A DNA stretch of 64,000 bases. Source: an uncultured Rhodospirillaceae bacterium (lineage in GTDB: Bacteria; Pseudomonadota; Alphaproteobacteria; Azospirillales; Azospirillaceae). Shown piece after piece: positions 50,845 to 59,826 of the stretch (positions are counted from its first letter, which is position 1; each line of letters starts with the position of its first letter). The stretch covers positions 248,001 to 312,000 of the forward strand of contig CALBDS010000004.1 in the NCBI GenBank assembly GCA_937927415.1, given 5' to 3'. The notes under the pieces were generated by a model. That model was not told where the DNA came from. It searched no databases and saw only the letters and a list, made by a program, of their open reading frames with translations. Made by a program: the position numbers and the translations under genes.

Positions 50845-51486
50845 ATGCTGGGCCATCTTTTCCGCAAATCCCTGACCATCCCCTCTGCGCAGGAGGCGCT
50901 GCCCGGCCGGGCAGAGCCGATGCCGATTCCCGCCCGCCACGCGGTCAACGGCCGCCCCCTGGCCCCGCCCTACCCGGCGGGGACCGAGGTGGTGGATCTG
51001 GGGCTTGGCTGTTTCTGGGGGGCGGAGCGCCGCTTCTGGAACACGCCTGGCGTGTGGGTGACCGCGGTCGGCTATCAGGGCGGCCACACCCCCAACCCCA
51101 CCTATGAAGAGGTGTGCAGCGGGCGCACCGGCCACACCGAGGCGGTGCGGGTGGTGTTCGATCCGGCGGAAACCCCCTTCGCCGCCATCCTGCGGGTGTT
51201 CTGGGAAAGCCACGACCCCACCCAGGGAATGCGGCAGGGCAACGACATCGGCACCCAATACCGCTCGGCCATCTACACCCATTCCGACGCCCAGGCCGCG
51301 GCGGCGCTGGCCGCGCGCGATGCCTATGCCGCCGCCCTGGCCGCCGGCGGATTCGGCCCCGTCACCACCGAGATCCGCCCGGCCCCGCCCTTCTATTTCG
51401 CCGAGGACTACCACCAGCAGTATCTGGCGAAGAACCCCAACGGCTATTGCGGGTTGGGCGGAACCGGCGTCGCCTGCCCCGGGTGA
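50845..51486 (+). CDS. msrA: Peptide methionine sulfoxide reductase A
   Basis: 213 residues, close to the long E. coli MsrA form. The catalytic cysteine is in LGLGCFWGAERRFW; YEEVCSGRTGHTEAV, QGNDIGTQYRSAIY and FAEDYHQQYLAKNPNGYCG are family landmarks, the last with a resolving cysteine. It reduces S-methionine sulfoxide in proteins. The ATG at 50845 begins the usual N-terminal extension (MLGHLFRKSLTIPSAQEALP). A GC-rich hairpin follows. Confidence 0.96.
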   Translation: MLGHLFRKSLTIPSAQEALPGRAEPMPIPARHAVNGRPLAPPYPAGTEVVDLGLGCFWGAERRFWNTPGVWVTAVGYQGGHTPNPTYEEVCSGRTGHTEAVRVVFDPAETPFAAILRVFWESHDPTQGMRQGNDIGTQYRSAIYTHSDAQAAAALAARDAYAAALAAGGFGPVTTEIRPAPPFYFAEDYHQQYLAKNPNGYCGLGGTGVACPG

Positions 51487-51508
51487 GGAGGCCGGGACAC
51501 GGTGCGGC

Positions 51509-51536
51509 AAAACCGGGGGCGGAACCGCCGCCCCCG
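51509..51536 (+). terminator. GC-rich stem-loop after msrA
   Basis: CGGGGGCGG and CCGCCCCCG arms with a short AAC-type loop, about 25 bases past the stop. No T-tract, so termination is uncertain. Confidence 0.4.
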
Positions 51537-51566
51537 TTGCGCCCGGTCATGTGTTGCGGGTATGGT
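51537..51566 (+). promoter_or_regulatory. Possible promoter of the PAS-FtsK operon
   Basis: TTGCGC (51537-51542) and TATGGT (51561-51566) with an 18-bp spacer. The -10 is identical to those of the atp operon and tRNA-Thr promoters. About 57 bases before the ATG at 51623. Confidence 0.5.
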
Positions 51567-51622
51567 TTGGCCGTTTTCCGCCGGCCCTGACCGGTGCTTT
51601 TCCCGAACAGCCGCAGCCCCCG

Positions 51623-52195
51623 ATGACCACCGCAGAAAGACCTGAGCTGTCCACGCCTGCCCTGAACAGCCTGCTTGACTTTTGGCTGAGCAAGTGTGAC
51701 GGCGGAAACCCGCCGGTATCATCGACCATATCCCCGGCAGAGTTGCGGCCGTGGAAGGATAATATTGTCATCTTCGAAATCGTCGGCGACGATGACTTTG
51801 TTTATTCCTATTACGGCAAGGGATTGGAACAGGCGTGGGGTCATTCCCGACTTGGCCACACCCTGGATGCCCTGCCCGACAACCAGCGGAGTCTGGTGCG
51901 CTGGGAATACGACATTGCCCTGCGCGAGCGGCTGCCGATCGCCCGGCTCTACACCGGCGATTTCGACGGGACGACCCGCGCCTTCGAACGGCTGGTGCTG
52001 CCCCTGTCCACCGACGGCAGTGCGGCGGACAAGCTGATGGTCTGCGCCTATGAGGTGGTGGAAACCGCGGCTGAGGTGGAAGCGGAGGCCGCAGCCGATC
52101 CTGAGCCGCCCCCCGCCGAGTCTCCCCCCGCCGAAACGGAGGCCGCGGACGACACCAACATCATCATTCTCCTGCAGCCGGGAGCCACGGCATGA
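51623..52195 (+). CDS. PAS_5-type PAS-domain protein coupled to an FtsK-type gene
   Basis: 190 residues, cytoplasmic. The core LLDFWLSKCDGGNPPVSSTI, WKDNIVIFEIVGDDDFVYSYYGKGLEQAWG and LPDNQRSLVRWEYDIALRERLP has the signature of the single-PAS PAS_5 family that is abundant in Rhodospirillales. Ligand unknown. A Glu/Ala/Pro-rich C-terminal tail (EVEAEAAADPEPPPAESPPA) follows. Its stop overlaps the start of the FtsK-type gene by 4 bases (ATGA), so the two are translationally coupled and may act together. Confidence 0.85.
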   Translation: MTTAERPELSTPALNSLLDFWLSKCDGGNPPVSSTISPAELRPWKDNIVIFEIVGDDDFVYSYYGKGLEQAWGHSRLGHTLDALPDNQRSLVRWEYDIALRERLPIARLYTGDFDGTTRAFERLVLPLSTDGSAADKLMVCAYEVVETAAEVEAEAAADPEPPPAESPPAETEAADDTNIIILLQPGATA

Positions 52196-54264
52196 CGCCG
52201 CGTATGCCTCATGTGATCGCCCCCGTTACCCAGTCGGGCATCGTCACCGCCGATGAATTCAATCTGTGGTGCGCGCTGAACAGCCGCCCCTTCAACCTGA
52301 CCGCCACGGCGGCGGAGGACGAGCGCCTGTCGTGGGCGGTGGAGGTGCTGCCCGGCACCCCGCGCGCCGGCACCGTCTATTCCACCGGCATGAGCGACGA
52401 GGCGCTGGCGGTGGTCGCCGGGTTCGCCTTTCTGGCCGGGGTGGAATGGGCCGACGAAGCGCGCGTGGACGATGACGCCGAGGCACCCCATCCGCACCCC
52501 GCCGCCGCCCCGCCCGAACCCCAGCCCGCAGCACCGATTGCGGACACCGAGGAAACGGCTGCCCCGGATACCGTCGCGGATGCGGACGGCGATGACGACG
52601 CGGTGGAGGAGGCCTCCGTCACCGCCGCGGACGCGGACGCCGATTCCCTGGATGACGCCATCGCCGACGATGGTGACGACGACGACGACGGCGATGCCAT
52701 CGATGAAGGGGGTGAGGAGGACGAGGAGGAGGACGCGGAACCCGACGACTCCTATCTCCTGCCCCCGGTGCATCTGCTGCAATCGCCGCCGCCGGCCCCG
52801 CCGCAGCAGCACGACGAAACCGTGCTGGCCCACAACGCCCGCATGCTGGAAACGGTGCTGAAGAATTTCCGCGTGCGCGGCGAGATCATGGAGGTGCGCC
52901 CCGGCCCGGTTGTCACGCTCTACGAGTTCGAACCGGCCCCCGGCACCAAATCGGCCACGGTCATCAACCTGACCGACGATATCGCCCGCTCCATGAGCGC
53001 GGTCACCGCCCGCATCGCCATCGTGCCGGGCCGCAGCGTCATCGGCGTGGAGCTGCCCAACCCGGTGCGGGAAATGGTCTATCTGCGCGAGATGCTGGAG
53101 GCGGACACCTTCCGCAACTCACCCCACAACCTTGCCATCGCGCTGGGCAAGGACATCGGCGGGGCGCCGGTGGTGGCCGATCTGGCACGGATGCCGCACC
53201 TGCTGGTGGCGGGCACCACAGGCTCGGGCAAGTCGGTGGCGATCAACACCATGATCCTGTCGCTGCTCTACCGCCTGCCGCCGGAACGCTGCCGCTTCAT
53301 CATGGTCGATCCCAAGATGCTGGAACTGTCGGTCTATGACGGCATTCCCCATCTGCTGACCCCCGTGGTCACCGACCCGAAAAAGGCGGTGGTGGCCCTG
53401 CGCTGGGCGGTGCGCGAGATGGAAAGCCGGTACGAGGCCATGTCCAAGCTGGGCGTGCGCAACATCGAAGGCTACAACGCCCGCATCGCCGAGATGATCG
53501 CCAACGGCGAAACCATGCCCCGCCGCGTGCCCCCCGGCGGCACCGACGACGGCCTGATCGACCTGACGCCCACCGAGCCGGTGGCACTGCCCTTCATCGT
53601 CGTCATCGTGGACGAGATGGCCGACCTGATGCTGGTGGCGGGTAAAGAGATCGAAGCGGCCATCCAGCGTCTGGCGCAGATGGCGCGCGCCGCCGGCATC
53701 CACCTCATCATGGCGACGCAGCGGCCCAGCGTGGATGTCATCACCGGCACCATCAAGGCCAACTTCCCCACCCGCATCAGCTTCCAGGTGACCTCGCGCA
53801 TCGACAGCCGCACCATTCTGGGCGAGGCGGGGGCCGAACAGCTTCTGGGCCAGGGCGACATGCTCTACATGCAGGGCGGCGGGCGCATCACCCGCGTTCA
53901 CGGCCCCTTCGTGTCGGATTCGGAAGTTGAGGAGATCGTCCACTACGTGAAGGCGCAAGGGTCGCCCAACTACGTGACCGCCATCACCGAGGAAGAAGAG
54001 GACGCCATCGCCGCCGACGAGGACGAGGGTGGTGGTGGCGGTTCCGCCGACGATCTTTACATGCAGGCGGTGACCACCGTGGTCCGCGATCAGCGGGTGT
54101 CGGTCAGCTCGATCCAGCGCCAGCTTCAGATCGGCTACAACCGCGCCGCCCGTCTGGTGGAACGGATGGAGCAGGAGCGCATCGTCACCCCCCCCAACCA
54201 CCAGGGCAAGCGCGAAGTGCTGATGTCCACCGCCGGCCTGTCAGCCAAGCGGGCGGGGGTGTGA
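52192..54264 (+). CDS. ftsK: FtsK/SpoIIIE-type DNA translocase without membrane segments
   Basis: 690 residues. The N-terminal 90 residues form a small domain I do not recognise (SGIVTADEFNLWCALNSRPF). An Asp/Glu-rich linker covers about 90-190. The alpha/beta motor occupies about 205-600, with Walker A AGTTGSGKSVAIN near residue 340, MVDPKMLELSVYDGIPHLL, and Walker B VVIVDEMADLM near 470. The winged-helix gamma domain (DDLYMQAVTTVVRDQRVSVS, then RQLQIGYNRAARLV) binds the KOPS-type polar DNA sequence. Typical FtsK has four N-terminal membrane helices; here none are seen, so this is a soluble translocase, likely a second FtsK. It is translationally coupled to a PAS protein. Confidence 0.93.
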   Translation: MTPRMPHVIAPVTQSGIVTADEFNLWCALNSRPFNLTATAAEDERLSWAVEVLPGTPRAGTVYSTGMSDEALAVVAGFAFLAGVEWADEARVDDDAEAPHPHPAAAPPEPQPAAPIADTEETAAPDTVADADGDDDAVEEASVTAADADADSLDDAIADDGDDDDDGDAIDEGGEEDEEEDAEPDDSYLLPPVHLLQSPPPAPPQQHDETVLAHNARMLETVLKNFRVRGEIMEVRPGPVVTLYEFEPAPGTKSATVINLTDDIARSMSAVTARIAIVPGRSVIGVELPNPVREMVYLREMLEADTFRNSPHNLAIALGKDIGGAPVVADLARMPHLLVAGTTGSGKSVAINTMILSLLYRLPPERCRFIMVDPKMLELSVYDGIPHLLTPVVTDPKKAVVALRWAVREMESRYEAMSKLGVRNIEGYNARIAEMIANGETMPRRVPPGGTDDGLIDLTPTEPVALPFIVVIVDEMADLMLVAGKEIEAAIQRLAQMARAAGIHLIMATQRPSVDVITGTIKANFPTRISFQVTSRIDSRTILGEAGAEQLLGQGDMLYMQGGGRITRVHGPFVSDSEVEEIVHYVKAQGSPNYVTAITEEEEDAIAADEDEGGGGGSADDLYMQAVTTVVRDQRVSVSSIQRQLQIGYNRAARLVERMEQERIVTPPNHQGKREVLMSTAGLSAKRAGV

Positions 54265-54274
54265 TCCCGGCGGC

Positions 54275-54676
54275 TCACCCGATCCCCAGCAACCCCACCG
54301 CCCCGCGGGCGGCGAAGGTGACCATCAGCGCCTCCACCACCCCCAGCATGATGCGCAGGGAGGCGCTGACCAGCCCGGTGAACCAGTCTTCCCGCGGGAA
54401 CACATCGGCCACCATCTGCTCCACCGCCAGCCGCAGGCGGGCCGCGGCGGTGCCGGCCACCAGCAGCAGGGCCGGGGCGCCCAGCAGGAAATAGGCCACC
54501 CCCTTCCACACCGCGAACGAGGCCGGCACCAGGGCGAACTGATAGGCCCCGGCCGCGATCCACACCAGCGCCGGCCACAACGCCATCGGCATCCCATCGG
54601 GGGGCATTCCATCGGGCGGAGTGCCTTCGGGTGAAGGGGGGACCGGCGGGCGGGGCTGGTTCGGGCTGTCCGTCAT
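54275..54676 (-). CDS. Small membrane protein of unknown function
   Basis: 133 residues from ATG 54676. A Pro-rich N-terminus with a repeated PPDGMPPDGMP is followed by hydrophobic segments ALWPALVWIAAGAYQFALVP and VAYFLLGAPALLLVAGTAAA, then a basic-amphipathic stretch and another helix. No family is recognised. It is convergent with the FtsK-type gene, 10 bases apart. Confidence 0.65.
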   Translation of the reverse strand: MTDSPNQPRPPVPPSPEGTPPDGMPPDGMPMALWPALVWIAAGAYQFALVPASFAVWKGVAYFLLGAPALLLVAGTAAARLRLAVEQMVADVFPREDWFTGLVSASLRIMLGVVEALMVTFAARGAVGLLGIG

Positions 54677-54759
54677 AATGATAAGGAAATGGGTCGCAGA
54701 GGCCGATTCTACACCTCTACCGTCCGGCCCACAGGGCACGAAACGCCGCGGAAGCGTTT

Positions 54760-56571
54760 TTACAGCACCTCCGCGGCCGGTTCATCCTCCCGCCGCGGAC
54801 GCAGTTCGGGGGCCGGGGAGCCATCGACGGTCAACCCCTCCCCCACCCGCAAGGTGCCGCGGAAACGCTGGACCAGCACGCGGGCCTCGGCCTCCGGCAC
54901 GCCCAGGCGCACCAGGGCATAGGCGCCCATGGCCAGCGACAGTTCGCGCTCGCCCATCGCCGCCATGCCCACACCGTTCTTGTCCAGCCAGCCCATGTCA
55001 TCCTCGCCGTTGGCGCGGACCACGATGTCCACCAGGGTGTTGAGGGCCTTGGCGCCCATCACCACCCGGCGGGCCTGCACCGTGCCGGGGGCCGCCAGCA
55101 CCACCAGACGGGCCTTGGGCACCCCGGCGGCGGCCAGCACCTCCGGTTCGCCGCCGTCGCCCCACACCACGGTCATGCCGCGGGCGCGCAGATCCTCCGC
55201 CCGGCGGCGGTCCTGCTCCACCACCACAAAGGGCTGCCCGCGGTCGGCCAGCATCCGGCACACCAGCGCGCCGACGCGCCCGTGCCCCACCACCACCGCG
55301 TGACCGCGCAGGTGCGACGCCTCGCCATGGGGGACAGCGGGGGCGGTTTCCCCGGCGTGGGGCCACCAGCGCGGGCGGCTGAGCTTTGATCGGGTGATGC
55401 GGTCGGCCAGCCGGTCCACGGCGGCGAACACCGCCGGGTTCAGGGTGATCGACAGGATGGCCGCCGCCAGGATCAAGTCGCGCCCGGCACTGGGCAGGAT
55501 TCCCAGCGCCACCCCCAGCCCGGTCAGGATGAAGGAGAATTCCCCCACCTGTGCCAGACTGGCGGAAATGGTCAGCCCGGTGCGCATGGAATGGCCCAGC
55601 ACCACCACCAGCACCAGCGCCGCCACCGATTTGCCGATGATGACGATCGCCAGGGTCGCCAGCGCCGGCAGCGGGTCACGCACCAGCACCATCGGGTCGA
55701 ACAGCATCCCCACCGACACGAAGAACAGCACGGCAAAGGCATCCTGCAGCGGCAGGCTCTTGGCCGCCGCCTCATAGCTGAGGTCGCTTTCGCTCAGCAC
55801 CATCCCAGCGAAAAAGGCGCCCAGCGCCAGCGACACCCCGAACAACGATGCCGACACCAGCGCGATGCCCAATGCCGCCGCCAGCACCGCCAGCGTGAAC
55901 AGCTCGCGCGAGCCGGTGCGCGCCACCTGCTCCAAAAGCCACGGCAGCACCCGCCGCCCGGCGATCAGCATCACCGCCGCGAACAGCCCCACCTTCGCCA
56001 GCGTCACCCCCAGCTCCAGCCAGGGGAAGCCGCCCCCCTCCTGCCCCGCACCGGGGGCCAGCGCCGGCAGCAGCACCAGCGCCAGCACCGTGACCAGATC
56101 CTCCACCACCAGCCAGCCGACGGCGATGCGCCCATCCTGGGTGTCCAGCGCCCGCCGGCTTTCCAGCGCGCGCAGCAGCACCACCGTGCTGGCCACCGAC
56201 AGCGACAGGCCGAACACCAGCCCGGCGTTCAGCCCCCACCCCCACGTCATCGACACCGCCGCCCCGATGGCGGTCGCCACCAGAATCTGCACCACCGCCC
56301 CCGGCAGCGCCACCCGCCGCACCGACCACAAATCGCCGATGGAAAAATGCAGCCCCACCCCGAACATCAGCAGGATCACGCCCACCTCGGCCAGTTGCGA
56401 CACCAGTTCGCTGTCGCCGACGAAGCCCGGCGTGTGCGGCCCCACCGCGATCCCCGCCAGCAGATACCCCACCAGCGGCGGCAGCCCAAACCGCCGGGCG
56501 GCGAAACCAAAGGCGAAGGCCATCACCAGACCGATGGCGATGGTGGCGATCAACGGCGGGACATGAAACAT
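54760..56571 (-). CDS. Kef-type CPA2 cation/proton antiporter with RCK domain (YbaL-like)
   Basis: 603 residues. About twelve membrane helices cover residues 1-390 (IATIAIGLVMAFAFGFAARR, LPPLVGYLLAGIAVGPHTPG). Motif ALGAFFAGMVLSES and the FVSVGMLFDP segment are typical of CPA2. A cytoplasmic TrkA-N/RCK domain begins near residue 420 (HAVVVGHGRVGALVCRMLAD) with a dinucleotide-binding GxGRxG. It exports K+ or Na+ in exchange for protons under ligand control. The ATG at 56571 begins the family N-terminus; the longer frame to 56775 is not supported. Confidence 0.94.
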   Translation of the reverse strand: MFHVPPLIATIAIGLVMAFAFGFAARRFGLPPLVGYLLAGIAVGPHTPGFVGDSELVSQLAEVGVILLMFGVGLHFSIGDLWSVRRVALPGAVVQILVATAIGAAVSMTWGWGLNAGLVFGLSLSVASTVVLLRALESRRALDTQDGRIAVGWLVVEDLVTVLALVLLPALAPGAGQEGGGFPWLELGVTLAKVGLFAAVMLIAGRRVLPWLLEQVARTGSRELFTLAVLAAALGIALVSASLFGVSLALGAFFAGMVLSESDLSYEAAAKSLPLQDAFAVLFFVSVGMLFDPMVLVRDPLPALATLAIVIIGKSVAALVLVVVLGHSMRTGLTISASLAQVGEFSFILTGLGVALGILPSAGRDLILAAAILSITLNPAVFAAVDRLADRITRSKLSRPRWWPHAGETAPAVPHGEASHLRGHAVVVGHGRVGALVCRMLADRGQPFVVVEQDRRRAEDLRARGMTVVWGDGGEPEVLAAAGVPKARLVVLAAPGTVQARRVVMGAKALNTLVDIVVRANGEDDMGWLDKNGVGMAAMGERELSLAMGAYALVRLGVPEAEARVLVQRFRGTLRVGEGLTVDGSPAPELRPRREDEPAAEVL

Positions 56572-56719
56572 GAAGGCCGGGCTTTCCCTGACGGTTGCGG
56601 GGGAACGGGGGCACGGGGCACGGGGACGCGATGGAAGGGAACCGTCCGATGTCCGCGATATGGTGGGGCGGACCGGCCCCATAAACCCCGCGACTGTCCA
56701 CCACACGACCGTTTCACAC

Positions 56720-56757
56720 AAGAAAGCCGCCGTCCGGGGAAATACGGACGGCGGCGG
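56720..56757 (-). terminator. Terminator of the 876-residue chemoreceptor gene
   Basis: On the minus strand GCCGCCGTCCG and CGGACGGCGGC form an 11-bp stem with an 8-nt loop, followed by TTTCTT, 40 bases past the stop. Confidence 0.8.
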
Positions 56758-56795
56758 AAAAGGGCCGGAGCGCACGCACGGATGGCGGCAACGGA

Positions 56796-59426
56796 TCAGC
56801 CGGCGCGCACCTGATCCATGAAGCCGCGGACCTGGGAATCCAGGGACCGCACCTCGGTCGCCACGGTGGACGAGGCGTCGAGCACCTGGGCAGCCGAGCG
56901 GCCCGATTCCTCCGCGGCGCGGGCCACGGCGTCGATGCTGGTCAGCACATGGCGGGTGCCGTCGGCGGCTTCGTGCACGTTACGGGCGATCTCGCGGGTG
57001 GCCGCACTCTGCTGTTCCACCGCCGCGGCGACGGATGTGGCGATGTCGTTCATGGTGCGGATGGTCTCGGCAATGCCGCGGATGGTGTCCACCGATTCCC
57101 GCGTGGCCGCCTGCATGGCGCTCACCTGGGTCTGGATGTCGTCGGTGGCCTTGGCGGTCTGGTTGGCGAGGCTCTTCACCTCCGACGCCACGACGGCGAA
57201 TCCCTTCCCCGCCTCGCCCGCGCGGGCCGCCTCGATGGTGGCGTTGAGCGCCAGCAGGTTGGTCTGGCTGGCGATGTCGTTGATGAGGTTGACCACCTCG
57301 CCGATGCGGTTGGCGGCGTCCGACAGCCCTTCGACCGTGCGGTCGGTGCGGGCGGCGGCTTCCGCCGCGTCGCGGGCGATGCGGCTGGATGTCACCACCT
57401 GCTGCCCGATTTCCTGGATGGCGATGGAAAGCTGTTCCGCCGCCGCGGCCACCGCCTCCACGCTGCTGGACGCCTGGCGCGAACTGCCGGCGGCACTGGT
57501 GGCCTCGCCGCTGGTCTGGCGGGCGGTGGCGGTCATGCGCTCGGCCAGGGATTGCATGGCGCTGGCGGCGTCGGCCACCCGGCCCATCACCGACCTCACG
57601 CTGTTCTCGAAACGCTCGGCCATGTCCAGCATGGCGCGGCGGCGTTCCTGGGCGGCGCGGGTGCGCTCCTCCTCGGCCCGACGGGTGGTCTCGCGGGCAT
57701 CGAGGGCGGTGTCGCGGAACACCACCAGGGCCGCGGCCATGTCGCTGATCTCGTCGCGGCCGCCGGTGGGAATGGTGGTGTCCAGCCGCCCGTCGGCGAT
57801 GGCGCGCATGGCGACCGACAGCCGGCTGAGCCGCAGGGTGATGCCGCGGCCCACGGTGAACCACGCCAGCCCCATGGCCACGAACAGGCTGGCTCCGGCC
57901 AGGATCAGCAGATAGAGCCGGCCCGAGGCGATGGCGGCGTCGGCCCCCGCCGATGCCTCGTCGGTTTCGCGGCTGAGAGCGGCCACCTCCATATCCACCG
58001 ACGATGTGAGGGCGGCGGCCTGGGTTCGGCCATCCTGCTGCACCTTCAGCGCCTCGTCGGCCTGGATCAGCATAGCGCGGCGCAGGTCGAACAGGTTGTC
58101 CTTATCGGTGCCGAAACCGATGATGAGGTCGGCGAAGGCGTTGAGGCCACTGTCTTCCGCCTCGCTCCCCAGCACGGTCAGACGGCTGCGGAGCCTGTCC
58201 ACCTCCAGCGTGAAGCGGGCCTTGACGGCATCCAGCCGGCCGGGGTCGGTGGCGGTGGCGGCTTCGGTCAGGCTGCTGGCCAGCGCGCTGCCGGCGGCGT
58301 CCAGTTCCAGCACGGTGCGGAACCGGGCCAGCCCGCTTTTCAGCAACTCGTCCAGGGAATCGCGGGTCTGGTCCTGCACCCGGTCGAGGGCGAGGTTGAT
58401 GCGCAGCTTGGCGCGCGACAGCAGCGGCACCACCGCCTGTTCCACCGCCTCGGCCGCGACCAGGGTGCGGGTGGCGTTGCGCTCGGCCTCCTGCGCCAGG
58501 GTGGCGCGGTCCTCGGTCTCGGCCTCCAGCAGGCGGCGGCGCAGGGCCACCGGGTCGGCGCCCTCGCTGACCGTGGCGATCAGGGTTTCGCTCAGGGTGC
58601 GCATGCCCGGCCCGCCCAGCCATTCGCTGGGGTTGATGAGCTGGGTGCGCAGGGTCACCACCGCGCGGGCGCGCAGGTCGTCCAGGGCCGTCAGCCGCTG
58701 CGGGTCGGCGGTGATGCCGGCCAGCGCCGGGATCTGCCCCAGGGTCTTGGCCGCCGCCCGGACATCGTTGACCGCGGTCAGGTCGATGACGGCGCCGCGG
58801 GTGTTGTTCAACTCGTCACTGGTGAAGGTGGAAAGCTGTTCGCCCTTGCCCCGCAGCCCGACGCTGGCGGCATCCACCAGCGGGGTCAGGGTCTTGGAAA
58901 AGATCTCGTAGGCCGATCCCAGACCGGAGAGCGAGCGGTCGCGCTTTTCCTCCAGCTCCAGGCGGCGGCCAACGATCTGGTTCTGCTTGTCCAGGGTGGT
59001 CAGCATGGCCTGCACCCGCCCGCGCAATTCCACCAGCAGCGGGTCGCCCGGCCGTTTGGCGGCGAGCGTGTCGAGAACCTGCAAAAGCTGCTGCGCGCGG
59101 GCGCTGATCTTCTGGTGCGCCGCCTGCCGCTCGTCCTGGGAATGCACCGCGTCCAGGGTGGGGGCCGCGGCGGCGATGATGTTGCTTTCCTTCGCCAGGG
59201 TGTTGGCGAGCATCATGCCGGGCAGGTTTTCCTGGGTGATGCGGGCCAGGGGCGCTTCCACCGCGCGGTAGGACACCAGCCCCACCAGACTGGCGCCCAC
59301 GGTCATGGCCGCGATCCCGCCGAACGCGGCCAGCAATTTCGTACGGATATTAAAGCCGAATCCTCCACCAGAGCCAGGAACAGGCAAAAGTTGCCCTGGC
59401 AAACTATTCGACTTCTCATAAGGCAT
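56796..59426 (-). CDS. Large methyl-accepting chemotaxis protein with long helical sensor
   Basis: 876 residues. TM1 is near residues 29-52 and TM2 near 515-537, so the periplasmic sensor spans about 460 residues. It is almost entirely amphipathic helix (for example LRRRLLEAETEDRATLAQEA), like the helical bimodular or TorS-type sensors, but longer. HAMP is followed by the signalling domain with tip NLLALNATIEAARAGEAGKG and the KSLANQTAKATDD bundle. AGGGAG precedes the ATG. The ligand is unknown; a periplasmic binding protein partner is possible. Confidence 0.93.
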   Translation of the reverse strand: MPYEKSNSLPGQLLPVPGSGGGFGFNIRTKLLAAFGGIAAMTVGASLVGLVSYRAVEAPLARITQENLPGMMLANTLAKESNIIAAAAPTLDAVHSQDERQAAHQKISARAQQLLQVLDTLAAKRPGDPLLVELRGRVQAMLTTLDKQNQIVGRRLELEEKRDRSLSGLGSAYEIFSKTLTPLVDAASVGLRGKGEQLSTFTSDELNNTRGAVIDLTAVNDVRAAAKTLGQIPALAGITADPQRLTALDDLRARAVVTLRTQLINPSEWLGGPGMRTLSETLIATVSEGADPVALRRRLLEAETEDRATLAQEAERNATRTLVAAEAVEQAVVPLLSRAKLRINLALDRVQDQTRDSLDELLKSGLARFRTVLELDAAGSALASSLTEAATATDPGRLDAVKARFTLEVDRLRSRLTVLGSEAEDSGLNAFADLIIGFGTDKDNLFDLRRAMLIQADEALKVQQDGRTQAAALTSSVDMEVAALSRETDEASAGADAAIASGRLYLLILAGASLFVAMGLAWFTVGRGITLRLSRLSVAMRAIADGRLDTTIPTGGRDEISDMAAALVVFRDTALDARETTRRAEEERTRAAQERRRAMLDMAERFENSVRSVMGRVADAASAMQSLAERMTATARQTSGEATSAAGSSRQASSSVEAVAAAAEQLSIAIQEIGQQVVTSSRIARDAAEAAARTDRTVEGLSDAANRIGEVVNLINDIASQTNLLALNATIEAARAGEAGKGFAVVASEVKSLANQTAKATDDIQTQVSAMQAATRESVDTIRGIAETIRTMNDIATSVAAAVEQQSAATREIARNVHEAADGTRHVLTSIDAVARAAEESGRSAAQVLDASSTVATEVRSLDSQVRGFMDQVRAG

Positions 59427-59590
59427 GGGGCGCTCCCTATTTAAACACTTTATTATTCGTGATTAAGCCCTATCATCAGAGAAAGCGGTTAACAAATACC
59501 CAACGCTTTTCCTGCGGAAAGTCCGTAGACGAATGAGTTGGGTGTGGGGAATCGCACGCTGCGAAAGACACGCGCCCCCAAAAACACCGC

Positions 59591-59619
59591 TTGCATCCCC
59601 GGCCCTGTGGCGTTATGGT
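59591..59619 (+). promoter_or_regulatory. Promoter of tRNA-Thr
   Basis: TTGCAT (59591-59596) and TATGGT (59614-59619) with a 17-bp spacer, 46 bases before the tRNA 5' end. The same -10 hexamer as the atp operon promoter. Confidence 0.7.
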
Positions 59620-59665
59620 CCGCGCCCGAGCCGCCGGGGAGTATACCCCGATGTTGCGACAAAGT

Positions 59666-59741
59666 GCTGCCTTAGCTCAGTTGGTAGAGCAGCTGATTCG
59701 TAATCAGCAGGTCGTCAGTTCGAGTCTGACAGGCAGCACCA
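59666..59741 (+). tRNA. tRNA-Thr, anticodon CGT
   Basis: A full 76-nt cloverleaf can be drawn. The acceptor stem pairs GCTGCCT with AGGCAGC. The D arm is GCTC/GAGC, the anticodon arm GCTGA-TTCGTAA-TCAGC with anticodon CGT (reads ACG, Thr), and the T arm GTCAG-TTCGAGT-CTGAC. The 3' CCA is encoded. It ends where phage-type genes begin, as tRNA 3' ends often serve as integration sites. Confidence 0.97.
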
Positions 59742-59745
59742 CTTT

Positions 59746-59780
59746 AAGCCCCTGAAAGGTAACACCTTTCGGGGGCTTTC
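59746..59780 (+). terminator. Terminator after tRNA-Thr
   Basis: AAGCCCC-T-GAAAGGT and ACCTTTC-G-GGGGCTT pair in a 15-bp stem with one mismatch, AAC loop and TTTCC after it, 4 bases past the tRNA CCA. Confidence 0.75.
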
Positions 59781-59793
59781 CATTTCCGGCGAA

Positions 59794-59826
59794 GCGGACC
59801 CATAGCGGATGCGGACCCATAGCGGA
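59794..59826 (+). repeat. Tandem 17-bp repeat at the prophage edge
   Basis: GCGGACCCATAGCGGAT is followed at once by GCGGACCCATAGCGGA. GCGGACCC recurs once more nearby and GGGTCCGC occurs inverted at 59876-59883. It lies between the tRNA terminator and the first prophage gene; it may be a recombinase-binding or excisionase arm site. Confidence 0.6.

Noticed and set aside
56949..59444. An 831-codon plus-strand open frame opposite the large chemoreceptor
   Set aside because: Shadow frame: no domains, biased composition, and full overlap with a well-supported gene.
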